Assembly (NCBI GenBank): GCA_937941455.1 | Contig: CALDHM010000027.1 | Location: 62,001-126,000 of the forward strand | Length of the DNA stretch: 64,000 nucleotides | From: an uncultured Pirellulaceae bacterium | GTDB lineage: Bacteria; Planctomycetota; Planctomycetia; Pirellulales; Pirellulaceae | Reading direction: 5' to 3' | Shown here: in pieces, positions 25,519 to 33,852 of the stretch | Layout of the letters: each line of letters opens with the position of its first letter | Numbering within the stretch: position 1 is the stretch's first letter | Program-made: the position numbers and the translations under genes | Notes under the pieces: model-generated | Databases searched by the model: none | Told to the model about the DNA's origin: nothing | What the model saw: the letters and a program-made list of their open reading frames with translations, nothing else

Positions 25519-26155
25519 TAAAATTTGCCCAGCTTGAAATGCTGTCAGGCAATTCGGAGTAAAGCCACATTCGGCATAGTGGCTGGTCGGCCGCGGCTCA
25601 AGAGGCGCAAGTCGCCGTTTTCGACTTGTTTTCAACACGTCCGTCGGGGAGAAGTGATGCCGCTCGGTGGCTCCGCAGGGACGACTGGGATGATGGCTCC
25701 AGCGGCGATCCACGCGAGTAAATTCACCGCGCGGGCTGCTTTGACGGGGCAACCCCGTCGTGCGCCGATCGTCAAGTCTTGATCTAAGTGAACGAGCTTG
25801 TAGGATAGGCCCCATCGAGGACGATCTTTGTGGCGACGCTACTCGCCCTGCTTCGACAAATGCGTCAATTGTCGATGCGAGGCGGAGCCCACGTTAGTCG
25901 GCGGGGACCGCCCGCACGGAGGCGTTCCGCAAGGATAGGCTTTGTTCCGCAACGAGTTGCCGGACGGGTTCGCACCGGGTTTTCCCGAGAATCGCGGGTC
26001 TAGTGCCCTGCGGCGGACAGGTTTTAGTACACAGCCTAGATGATTGCCATCGCGTTTTGCGGTATCAATTGTCGTGTCCTGATCCCTCGCCCGATTGTTC
26101 GCAATACCGTCGCGGTCGAGCCATCACCGATACACTTTTTACCCGATAATTGCCT
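25519..26155. other. intergenic region without recognisable gene
   Basis: About 640 bp between divergent genes. Short overlapping frames on both strands lack motifs and start signals. GTTCCGCAA occurs twice near 25926 and 25944, and a short GGCGG/CCGCC hairpin lies near 25900. Nothing else is identifiable. Confidence 0.4.
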
Positions 26156-27085
26156 GTGATCGAAACGTTATTGATTTCCCAAGATTGCGAATCGTCGGAG
26201 TCGGAATCCGGCCAATACACGCTGGCGATGCTGGCCAAGATGTTGTCCCTTCCGCTTTCGACCTTGAGACGCTGGTATTTGCAGAGGTTGTTGATACCAG
26301 TTTTCGAGGTCAAACGGCTCCCGTATTTCGATTTCTCGCAGCTGGTTTTTGCTCGCGAGCTCGCCAAAATTTTGGCCAACTCACCGCGAGCGACAGCCAT
26401 TGAAAAACAGCTATCGCGGTGGGCTCGGCTGAATCCGGATTGGCAAGCTCGTTGGTCGACACTCGACGTGGTGATCGACGGAACAACGGTCTTGTTCAGG
26501 CAGGATCATAACCGGTTGGTGGAAACGAATGGGCAGTTTCGTTTCGACTTTTATGACAACGATCAGCATGCGGAAGGCGGCTCGCCACCGCGGATTCTTC
26601 CGCTGGAATCATTCGCTTCCCCCGCGGATTCGATTACTTACGACGAGTTGTTGTATGCCGCCTTGGAGCATGAAGATCGGCAGGAACCGCTCCAGGCGAT
26701 CTCCGTGTATCGGCGCCTGTTGCAGACCTTTGGGCCAACGGCTGATGCTTGTTTTGCCCTTGCGGAAATTTTTTATTCGGTGGGTGATTTGGCGGCAGCT
26801 CGCGAGCGCTACTACATGGCCGTTGAACTAGAAGAATCCTTCATCGAAGCGCTCTCCAATCTCGGTTGCGTGCTGGTTGAACTAGGCGAACTGCACGAGG
26901 CGCAGCGGGTCTTCGAACGCGCCTTGCGTCAGCATCCCGACTACGCCGACGTCCATTTTCATTTGGCGAAATTACTCGATCAGTTGCATGCCCATGAGTT
27001 GGCCGCGGAACACTGGCGGCGTTTTCTACAACTCGCCCCCAAGACGCCTTGGTCCGAGGAAGCCAAACAGCGGCTCGGCCGTTAA
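26156..27085 (+). CDS. MerR-like HTH domain fused to TPR repeats
   Basis: The roughly 309-aa product begins with a helix-turn-helix of MerR type: YTLAMLAKMLSLPLSTLRRWYLQRLLIP, then the wing-like VFEVKRLPYFDFSQLVFARELAKIL (about 18-75). A middle region follows. Then come TPR units: ALEHEDRQEPLQAISVYRRLLQTFG, ADACFALAEIFYSVGDLAAARERYYMAVELE, FIEALSNLGCVLVELGELHEAQRVFERALRQHP and YADVHFHLAKLLDQLHAHELAAEHWRRFLQLAP. It could be a regulator that senses a partner protein. GTG 26156 or TTG 26150 is the start; no ATG fits. Its stop overlaps the converging GlsB-type gene by 4 bp. Confidence 0.78.
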   Translation: MIETLLISQDCESSESESGQYTLAMLAKMLSLPLSTLRRWYLQRLLIPVFEVKRLPYFDFSQLVFARELAKILANSPRATAIEKQLSRWARLNPDWQARWSTLDVVIDGTTVLFRQDHNRLVETNGQFRFDFYDNDQHAEGGSPPRILPLESFASPADSITYDELLYAALEHEDRQEPLQAISVYRRLLQTFGPTADACFALAEIFYSVGDLAAARERYYMAVELEESFIEALSNLGCVLVELGELHEAQRVFERALRQHPDYADVHFHLAKLLDQLHAHELAAEHWRRFLQLAPKTPWSEEAKQRLGR

Positions 27086-27438
27086 TCGTCGTAAACGGTG
27101 CGATAGCGCCGTCGGCGGTGTTCGCGGCGAATCTCCAAATCTGCCTCGGGCAGCCAATAACTCCCCATCACACGGTAGAACAACAGCATCACGAAAGCGC
27201 CCCCGACCCCTGCGCTGAAGCCCTCGATGCTCATGGGGCGAATATCTTGGGTCGGATAAAAAAATTTCATGATCGCGCAGCCGATCAGCGTCCCGGCGAT
27301 TCCCATCATCAAGGTGGCCAGAGTTCCCCCCGGTTCCTTGCCGGGCATCAATGCCTTGGCAACCAATCCCAAAATCGTGCCAAATCCAATCCAGGTCAAC
27401 GCGATATTGCCATAGTCTGCGAGGAGTGCGAAATTCAT
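27082..27438 (-). CDS. GlsB/YeaQ/YmgE-family membrane protein
   Basis: The 118-aa product, from the ATG giving MNFALLADYGNIALTW, is mostly hydrophobic with three segments: IALTWIGFGTILGLVAKALM, TLATLMMGIAGTLIGCAIMKFF and a GGAFVMLLFYRVM helix. A basic tail (RREHRRRRYRTVYDD) follows. The GxxxGLVAKxLMPGKEPGG pattern is the signature of transglycosylase-associated (GlsB) stress proteins, small inner-membrane proteins of unclear mechanism. The longer frame to 27489 lacks support. Confidence 0.8.
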   Translation of the reverse strand: MNFALLADYGNIALTWIGFGTILGLVAKALMPGKEPGGTLATLMMGIAGTLIGCAIMKFFYPTQDIRPMSIEGFSAGVGGAFVMLLFYRVMGSYWLPEADLEIRREHRRRRYRTVYDD

Positions 27439-28225
27439 TGCTTTACCGATTCCCTTAAACGACTCAGGACGCAACCCGGCGATTGCCACTCGAACCAGCG
27501 AATGTGCCTGTGACCAGAGAATAGACGTCTTTCAATCGACGGCATCAATCGTGCCGTCTTGGGAGTATGCCACGACAACTGCTGCAACGTTTGAGGCATT
27601 GCGATTACAAAGTTTGTGGCATCAAGGCAATAACGCAAAGGCCAGTTTTGAACGCTAGCAGGTTTCATGCGGGATTCTCTTGCCTATGGTTGGCTGTTGG
27701 CCGTTGGCCTTTGGGATTCATCCAGTCCCGGATTGCCGTCAGCCATCACCGCGGTGCCAACCGGGATATCACTGCTCAGTGTCAGTTCAGAGTCTATCCC
27801 AAAACGTTGCTTGGCTTGCGCTTCGGGTTACGTTACGCTTCGAGTTACGGCTGCTGTCGGCGGTAAGATAGGCTCTTTCAGGATGCTTTAACATTAACAG
27901 CGCCCTCCGGAACGAAATCTTGAGTATTTTTTCACCAATCGGCAATTCCGGAATTTTCGACTTGTTGAGTGATTTTTTCGTCCAAAATGGCGCGGGTAAC
28001 GTAAATGGAACGAAAGCTTTCGCTGGATTGGGGAACAATTGGCCGAGGGATTCTCTCGGACTGGCATTTGATGCGTGTCACGCCTGCGGCCATGGCTTTG
28101 CTGACCAGGCGAGAAACCAGGTTTCTGTGAGGGACGGGTGGCGATGAGGCCACACGCAAGGATTGTCTGCGAAGGTTTTGCAGGAGGGAAACCAACGCGA
28201 GTTTTTACGGAACGAAAACGTTCTT
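27439..28225. other. long intergenic region with a dispersed repeat copy
   Basis: About 790 bp between divergent genes. It holds repeat copy B (27790-27875) and a perfect 12-bp palindrome CGAAAGCTTTCG at 28011-28022. The segment near 28100-28160 is rich in short inverted matches but fits no riboswitch pattern I recognise. Short ORFs here look like chance. Confidence 0.45.
27790..27875. repeat. dispersed imperfect inverted repeat, copy B
   Basis: The left arm GAGTCTATCCCAAAAC (27790-27805) matches copy A at 11009 in 15 of 16 positions. The right arm GGTAAGATAGGCTC (27862-27875) is related to copy A's right arm. The interior carries an internal duplication around GCGCTTCGGGTTACG and CGCTTCGAGTTACG. 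Confidence 0.7.
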
Positions 28226-29107
28226 ATGCAACGGCTCAACCTACCGCAAATCTTGGTCGGCGCGATCGCCTTGACCGGCATTTTTTATCTGGGGATCAAT
28301 TATCAAGGGAGTCATCGCAACGGCGCGAGCCTCAGTAGCGTGGCTGGCTTGGTTGATGAGGACCTCACGTTGCGTCAGCCGATGCTTCCAGCCGCTACCG
28401 ACGATGCCAAGGCAGTCAACGCTCGGCCAGCGCCGGGCTTGCTGCGGGATACCGCCCCTGTTAGTGAAAGAGAACCGGCCAAGGCCTTGCAAGTCGAACT
28501 CCCTAACGCTCAAATCCCGCGCGCTGATTTGCAAGAGACAGGGGCCAGCTCTCGGACCCAACCGCGAATCGTAGAACCCGATTTTTCTCGATTCCACCCC
28601 CCCCCTAAACCAAGCGGGACGATGGTTCCCCTAGCGAATCAGCCGGTTTCGATCATGAATCATGATGAGCCTGCTGCGGTACCGACCCCGGTCGCTCAAC
28701 AGCAAGTGTCCGCGACATCGCAAGGGGCATTTCGGCCGATGTTGCCCCCCGACGGTGCCGAGCAGGGTTCGTGGGTCACACCTGAATTGACCACGTTAAA
28801 TCTGCGGACCCGCGAACAACCTGCGTCACACCCGATCAAAAGTCTCGCAGCACCGCAACAGGAAGCGAACCCACTCTGCTCTGTATCGAAGTTGACCGCC
28901 ATCACCAGTGATCGACCGGGGGGGACGCCAAGTCAGGCGGCAACGTTCCGCGTGCACATCGTTCGGCCTGGAGAAACGCTGCAGTCGATTGCACTTCGTT
29001 ATTACCATCGAGAGGATGTCTATTTGCAAATCTACGCGGCGAATCAAGATGTTCTCGACAGCCCCATCAATTTGCCAGCCGGGGTAACGCTGAAAATTCC
29101 CGATTAG
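28226..29107 (+). CDS. membrane-anchored LysM-domain protein
   Basis: The 293-aa product, from the ATG giving MQRLNLPQILVGAIALTGIFYLG, has an N-terminal transmembrane segment. A long Pro/Ala/Gln-rich disordered linker (about 30-235) follows, and a C-terminal LysM domain ends the protein. Its pattern is FRVHIVRPGETLQSIALRYY, YLQIYAANQDVL and LPAGVTLKIPD. LysM binds peptidoglycan or related glycans, so the protein probably spans from inner membrane to cell wall. An upstream in-frame ATG would add 21 polar residues and is less likely. Confidence 0.85.
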   Translation: MQRLNLPQILVGAIALTGIFYLGINYQGSHRNGASLSSVAGLVDEDLTLRQPMLPAATDDAKAVNARPAPGLLRDTAPVSEREPAKALQVELPNAQIPRADLQETGASSRTQPRIVEPDFSRFHPPPKPSGTMVPLANQPVSIMNHDEPAAVPTPVAQQQVSATSQGAFRPMLPPDGAEQGSWVTPELTTLNLRTREQPASHPIKSLAAPQQEANPLCSVSKLTAITSDRPGGTPSQAATFRVHIVRPGETLQSIALRYYHREDVYLQIYAANQDVLDSPINLPAGVTLKIPD

Positions 29108-29242
29108 CCAATCATGGCCGCGCACCTTACCATGCTCCTTTCGGGGTGAGTCGGCCTGCCAGAGCCGTAGAGAAGGGGCGCGAATCTGCGGCGGTAAGCG
29201 GCAACGTCCTGGAAACCGCGATTGGTTTCGCAGCGGTCGCGG

Positions 29243-30787
29243 TTAGAACTTGATCTTCAAACCTGCGACGATCGCGTCCGAAATGTAGTCGAACCGATCG
29301 TGGATCAGCGGGGGGCTCATCAGGTTGTTGAATTGCACGTGCGATTCACCACCGTTGAAGTACCGGTACTCCAAAAACCAATCGGTATTGCCGCCGACAT
29401 TTCCATTGATGCCTACTAGAAATTGATAGGCGAAATTCGAGTCATTTTTTGAATCGCTGGTCAGTAGCGACATCCCTTGCCAAACGATGTCTTGATCGTA
29501 TCGTGCGAAGCCAATGCCTGCCCCAACATATGGGCGAACGCCAAAAACATTGAGGTTGTTGACATCCCAAATCAGATTGCTCATTCCTGAAAATACTCGA
29601 AGATCTCCCGTGAGTTGGTCTCCACCGTTGGCAAGCGCAGCCAAGTAAGGCTGTTCGGATTCAAACGCACTGGAACGATAGGCTAATTCATTTTCGGCGC
29701 GCAAGTTCGGGCCATGATGAATTCCCAAATTGACACCGCCCAGAGCGCCACTTTTCCCCGTCATACGGCCCGCTGCCAGATTGGAGAACTCAAAATCCTT
29801 CATCGTGTTGTAGCCGACGAAGGCTGAGGCATAGAACATGTCGCCGCAGACATCACCACAGATATTTTGATAGGCACTGCCCGAGTTGAAGCTATCCTCT
29901 GGGCTGTTGGCCAAGACTGATGAAGAGTCCAGAAACGTATCGCCGATCGTTTGCCGTGGCGACGATGCAGGAGGAAAAGTTGGGAGGGATTTTGTCTCCT
30001 CGAACCGGTAGTTGGTTCCTGGATTTTCGGGCACGGGAGGGGGAGGCATCGAGCGGAACTGCTCGGGGGTGAACGGTTGATAGGCGGGATCGGGCTCGAT
30101 TTCACTGGTCGAGGATGGAGGAGTGCTACGCACGGGCGGAGCGGAATAGTCGAGCAGCGGAGTGGAAGCCGTTGGGCTCTGCCAAGGTTGTGGATCTTGT
30201 TTGGGGGATTCGAGCATGCGGCTCGTGGAGGCTTGCTGGGCAGGAGTCGGCTGAGCTCGGTTCGCACGCGGGTTTTGATCTACCGGGGATGGCAGGCTGA
30301 AACCAGGATCAGAAATTTTTGTTGAACCGCTGGGCGGCATTTCATCGGTAAGCGTGACGTTGGGGCGTGATTCCGGAAACCGGAGCAGGTCATCAAAGCC
30401 GGTGACAGGATCTTGCACTTCCTCGAAGTTCGCGAGGCGGACGCCTAAATCACCCCCCGCGCCGCCTGGCATGGATTTGCCAGACGGAATACGAGCTAGT
30501 CGTGGCGTTTGTGCCGGTGGCTTGGGAATCGATCGTGGGGGGGGGAGATTCTGGCTCGTGTTCAGCGAATCATGGGTGTTAGCGGATGAATCTGGCTGAT
30601 CAGTCAAACGAATCCGGGCAACATTCCCCGTACTTTTTTCGACATTCAGCGGCCGAGCAACAGACTGGGTTCCCGACAAGCCCGTTGGTGTCTGAGGCTC
30701 AGTGAGTTGCGAAGATTGTCCCAATAATACGCTCGACAGCGCAAGCCATCCGGCTGAAAGGAAGCCCATCCGAAAGCTGTTGGTCAT
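29243..30787 (-). CDS. outer-membrane beta-barrel protein with proline-rich N-terminus
   Basis: The 514-aa product has a signal peptide (MTNSFRMGFLSAGWLALSSVLLG, cleavage near GQS). About 280 residues rich in Pro/Ser/Thr/Gln follow. A C-terminal region of alternating strands looks like a small barrel: FYASAFVGYNTMKDFEFSN, GALGGVNLGIHHGPNLRAENELAYR, VRPYVGAGIGFARYDQDIVW, FAYQFLVGINGNVGGNTDWFLEYRYFNGG and a final AIVAGLKIKF. The terminal Phe is the classic Bam-recognition residue. AAAGGG lies 9 nt before the ATG. Function is unknown; it resembles OmpA-like porins without the peptidoglycan domain. Confidence 0.8.
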   Translation of the reverse strand: MTNSFRMGFLSAGWLALSSVLLGQSSQLTEPQTPTGLSGTQSVARPLNVEKSTGNVARIRLTDQPDSSANTHDSLNTSQNLPPPRSIPKPPAQTPRLARIPSGKSMPGGAGGDLGVRLANFEEVQDPVTGFDDLLRFPESRPNVTLTDEMPPSGSTKISDPGFSLPSPVDQNPRANRAQPTPAQQASTSRMLESPKQDPQPWQSPTASTPLLDYSAPPVRSTPPSSTSEIEPDPAYQPFTPEQFRSMPPPPVPENPGTNYRFEETKSLPTFPPASSPRQTIGDTFLDSSSVLANSPEDSFNSGSAYQNICGDVCGDMFYASAFVGYNTMKDFEFSNLAAGRMTGKSGALGGVNLGIHHGPNLRAENELAYRSSAFESEQPYLAALANGGDQLTGDLRVFSGMSNLIWDVNNLNVFGVRPYVGAGIGFARYDQDIVWQGMSLLTSDSKNDSNFAYQFLVGINGNVGGNTDWFLEYRYFNGGESHVQFNNLMSPPLIHDRFDYISDAIVAGLKIKF

Positions 30788-31233
30788 CGCCAATGGCCCT
30801 TTCTAAAATTGAACTGAGTGCGAGATCCACGAACTCGCGGGGGGACGATTTAGCAGGTTCGGCCAATTCGAAAAATGCCGATTTTTGCAAAAAATGGATC
30901 AGCTGGGGCCGTGGGGGGGAACGGCAGAGTTTTGCCTAAATTGCCCTTTTTCGCGGCTTTCGCGGGGCCATCCGTTTTCAGGTTTCCGATTCGTTCTACA
31001 ATGAAAGGTTCTTTCGCGGCGGGGGGGCGTGAACAAGTCCTGACTGTGAGAAAGAGGAGCACTGGCCTAGGGGCAGGCGGCAAGCAGGGGGTGGCCGGCG
31101 GGGGGACCTTCCGCCAGAGAGGCAACGGTTGCGGCTCGTGGGCGTCGGAGCGGCAAACGACTGGGCGGGCGGCGTAGAACGTGATAACGACACGAAGCCA
31201 TCAACCAATTTGGGAAACACGACGAAACGATCA
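30788..31233. other. intergenic region between divergent genes
   Basis: About 446 bp with G-rich tracts (runs of seven G near 30915 and 31021). Overlapping Gly/Arg-rich frames extend the M16 gene upstream but have no motifs. It should contain promoters for both flanking genes; none is clear. Confidence 0.4.
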
Positions 31234-32496
31234 ATGAAAACTGCCTCCGCGACGCACCACACCACCTGGGACAACGGACTGACATTGGTGGCCGAACCGA
31301 TGCCTTGGTTGCAGTCAGCCGCCTTCACGATTGCTTATCCTGCGGGTTGCAGGTTCGATCCTGCCGATCGCCTGGGGACGGCTAATTTCACGTGTGAAAT
31401 GGTGTTTCGAGGTGGCGGCCCGTATGACAATCGCGGCTTGATCGAGGCTCTGGAGGAATTGGGTTGTGATTACTATGCAACTTGCGGATTGTATCATACT
31501 TTTTTCGGTGGCGCATTGCCCGCGGCTGGGCTGAACAAGGCGTTACGGGTCTACGCTCAAGTGCTTTCGGCCCCTCATTTTCCGGAAAACCAACTCGAAG
31601 ACGGCCGAGCAGCATGTATCCAGGAGATTCAAGCACTCGAGGACGACTTGGGAGGCAAAACCGCGCTGACGGCGCGGCAACGATATTTCGGAGATCCCTA
31701 CGGGCGGCATGCTGATGGCGATCTCGAGTCGATCGAGGCGCTAACGCTGGCGGAATTGCGCAGATTCTACGACACGTTTTACCAACCGAATGGAATGTTG
31801 ATCGCCGTAGCTGGCCGATTCGACTGGTCCGCCTTGGTCGAACAGGTCGCGGAACTCTTCGGAACGCAGCCGCCTCGGCCGCCCCAGCCGCCCGCCAGGC
31901 AAGCGGGGGTGCGGGGGTATCATCATGTAGCATTCCCGAGTAACCAAACGTATATCTCGATCGCCTGGCCTGGTCTGCCTTATCGCGATCCTGATTTTTA
32001 TCGTCTGCGCGGTGCGATCGGCGTGTTGAGTGATGGGATGAGCTCGCGGCTATTCCGAGAGGTGCGCGAACGGAGAGGTTTGTGTTACTCCGTCGGCGCG
32101 CATTGTTACTCGATCTTGGATCAAGGAGCCGTATTCGCCTACTCGGCAACGACCACCGAATCAGCTCAACAAACGCTCGAGGTGATGCTCGAACAAATTC
32201 GAGCCTTGAGAGAAGGGATCAGCGAGGATGAGCTGCGGAGGATGAAAGTCCAATTTCGCAGCGGGTTGGTCATGAAGCAAGAAAGCTGCCGGGCCCGTGT
32301 CAACAACCTGGTGGGAGATCTGTTTCATTTGGGGCGGATTCGTTCTATGGAAGAAATCCAACAACAAGTCTTGCAGTTGACAGTTGCGGATATCAATCGG
32401 TTCTTGTCAGAGTATCCATTGAATCCAGAGGATATTGTGACATTAGGTGAACAGCCACTTGAGGTAGGGCGTGAAGTACCTTCGACATCAGCTTGA
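31234..32496 (+). CDS. M16-family peptidase homologue lacking the zinc motif
   Basis: The 420-aa product has the M16 (pitrilysin/processing peptidase) fold: DNGLTLVAEPMPWLQSAAFTIAYPAG near the start, IQEIQALEDDLGGKTALTARQRYFGDPYGRHADG, and the C-terminal FREVRERRGLCYSVGAHCYS block. The HxxEH zinc site is replaced by NFTCE in the aligned place (GTANFTCEMVFRGGG versus GVSHFLEHMVFKGT in the next gene), so it is probably non-catalytic. It overlaps the active M16 gene by 26 bp, as in two-subunit M16B enzymes where one subunit is inactive. The chosen ATG gives MKTASATHHTTWDNG; a longer frame exists. Confidence 0.88.
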   Translation: MKTASATHHTTWDNGLTLVAEPMPWLQSAAFTIAYPAGCRFDPADRLGTANFTCEMVFRGGGPYDNRGLIEALEELGCDYYATCGLYHTFFGGALPAAGLNKALRVYAQVLSAPHFPENQLEDGRAACIQEIQALEDDLGGKTALTARQRYFGDPYGRHADGDLESIEALTLAELRRFYDTFYQPNGMLIAVAGRFDWSALVEQVAELFGTQPPRPPQPPARQAGVRGYHHVAFPSNQTYISIAWPGLPYRDPDFYRLRGAIGVLSDGMSSRLFREVRERRGLCYSVGAHCYSILDQGAVFAYSATTTESAQQTLEVMLEQIRALREGISEDELRRMKVQFRSGLVMKQESCRARVNNLVGDLFHLGRIRSMEEIQQQVLQLTVADINRFLSEYPLNPEDIVTLGEQPLEVGREVPSTSA

Positions 32497-33706
32497 TAAT
32501 GGTCTGACGGTGCTGGCCGAGTGCAATCCGGAGGCTTATTTCGCCGCCTTCGGTGTCTTTGTGCGAACGGGAGCCCGCGATGAATCCCCCCCATTGGGCG
32601 GAGTTAGCCATTTCCTGGAGCATATGGTTTTCAAGGGAACCGATCGCCGATCGGCGGACCGGGTCAATCTCGAACTTGATGAAATGGGGGGGAGCAGCAA
32701 TGCCCGCACCAGCGAGGAAAGCACGATCTACCACGCAGCAGTACTCCCCGAATTTCAAAACCAGATGATCGACTTGATGGCCGATCTGATGCGACCAGCA
32801 CTGCGCGATGAAGACTTCGAGACCGAGAAGAAGGTGATCATCGAAGAAATCATGATGTACCAAGACCTGCCGCCGTATGGGGGGCACGAACTTTTGATGG
32901 CGGAATTTTTTGGCGACCATCCGCTGGGCCAGTCGATTCTGGGGACAGTGCAGACCGTGAGCGACCTGACGAGTGCCCAGATGCGGCGTTACTTCGCCGA
33001 GCGATACGTTCCGAGCAACATGGCCATCGTCGCAGCCGGCAATGTCGATTTCGAACAACTCGTTCGCGATGTGGAGAATCATTGTGGCCAATGGCCTGCC
33101 GGCAAGTCGAGCCGATCGATCATTCCCGCGATGCCGCGTGGCGGATTTTCGAGTCTCGTCAAAGAAAATTCCACCCAGCAATACGTTTTGCAATTGGCCG
33201 TTGGGCCCGCATCCACGGACGAAGACCGTTTCGCCATGCGGGTGCTGGCCACTATCTTGGGGGACGATAGCGGCAGCCGTTTGTATTGGGAGTTGATCGA
33301 TTCGGGGCGTGTAGAATCAGCCGGCATCGGCAGCTGTGAGTATCTGGGGACAGGCGCGGTCATGAGCTATTTTTGCTGCGAACCGGAGCGTGCCCAAGAA
33401 AATCTCGAACGCCTACGCAACGTCCAAGCCAGTGCGCTGCGGGGAATCCAGCCGCGGGAACTCGAGTTGGCTAAGCAAAAAATCATCTCGCAAATCCTCT
33501 TGGCCAGTGAACGCACCGAAGCTCGCCTCTTCAATTTGGGAAGCCAATGGTTGGCTGACTTGCCCTATAAGACGCCTGATCAAATCGCCGACTGCTATCG
33601 CCGAGTGACCTTGAGCGACGTCCGTGCCGTGGCGGAGAAATATCCGCTTGCGACCGGCTTCTGCTTGAGCGTCGGTCCGCGCGACGATCTGCAACCGGTC
33701 GGGTAA
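32471..33706 (+). CDS. M16-family zinc peptidase, active subunit
   Basis: The 411-aa product has the intact inverted zinc motif HFLEH (residues 47-51) and the downstream glutamate region EKKVIIEEIMMYQD about 75 residues later. DNGLTVLAECNPEAYFAAFGVFVRTGARDE opens the domain, and GDDSGSRLYWELIDSGRVESAG lies in the C-terminal half. Members degrade peptides or process signal sequences. It starts within the end of the inactive homologue, which suggests a coupled heterodimer made in a 1:1 ratio. No signal peptide is evident, so it is probably cytoplasmic. Confidence 0.92.
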   Translation: MKYLRHQLDNGLTVLAECNPEAYFAAFGVFVRTGARDESPPLGGVSHFLEHMVFKGTDRRSADRVNLELDEMGGSSNARTSEESTIYHAAVLPEFQNQMIDLMADLMRPALRDEDFETEKKVIIEEIMMYQDLPPYGGHELLMAEFFGDHPLGQSILGTVQTVSDLTSAQMRRYFAERYVPSNMAIVAAGNVDFEQLVRDVENHCGQWPAGKSSRSIIPAMPRGGFSSLVKENSTQQYVLQLAVGPASTDEDRFAMRVLATILGDDSGSRLYWELIDSGRVESAGIGSCEYLGTGAVMSYFCCEPERAQENLERLRNVQASALRGIQPRELELAKQKIISQILLASERTEARLFNLGSQWLADLPYKTPDQIADCYRRVTLSDVRAVAEKYPLATGFCLSVGPRDDLQPVG

Positions 33707-33852
33707 ATGGCTGATAGCAGCAGACCAGCTAGCTCGCCGGATTGGTCTAGGGCATGTAGGACGGCCGTGGTAAATTCTTGGGAAAATCCGGCGTTTTTCT
33801 CAAGGATCATCAAGGTGCCCATGGAAGGCTCACCTGATCCCTAATCTCGTCG

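Noticed and set aside
28100-28160. Riboswitch-like folded stretch before the LysM gene
   Set aside because: Short inverted matches are present but no c-di-GMP, cobalamin or other consensus could be aligned.
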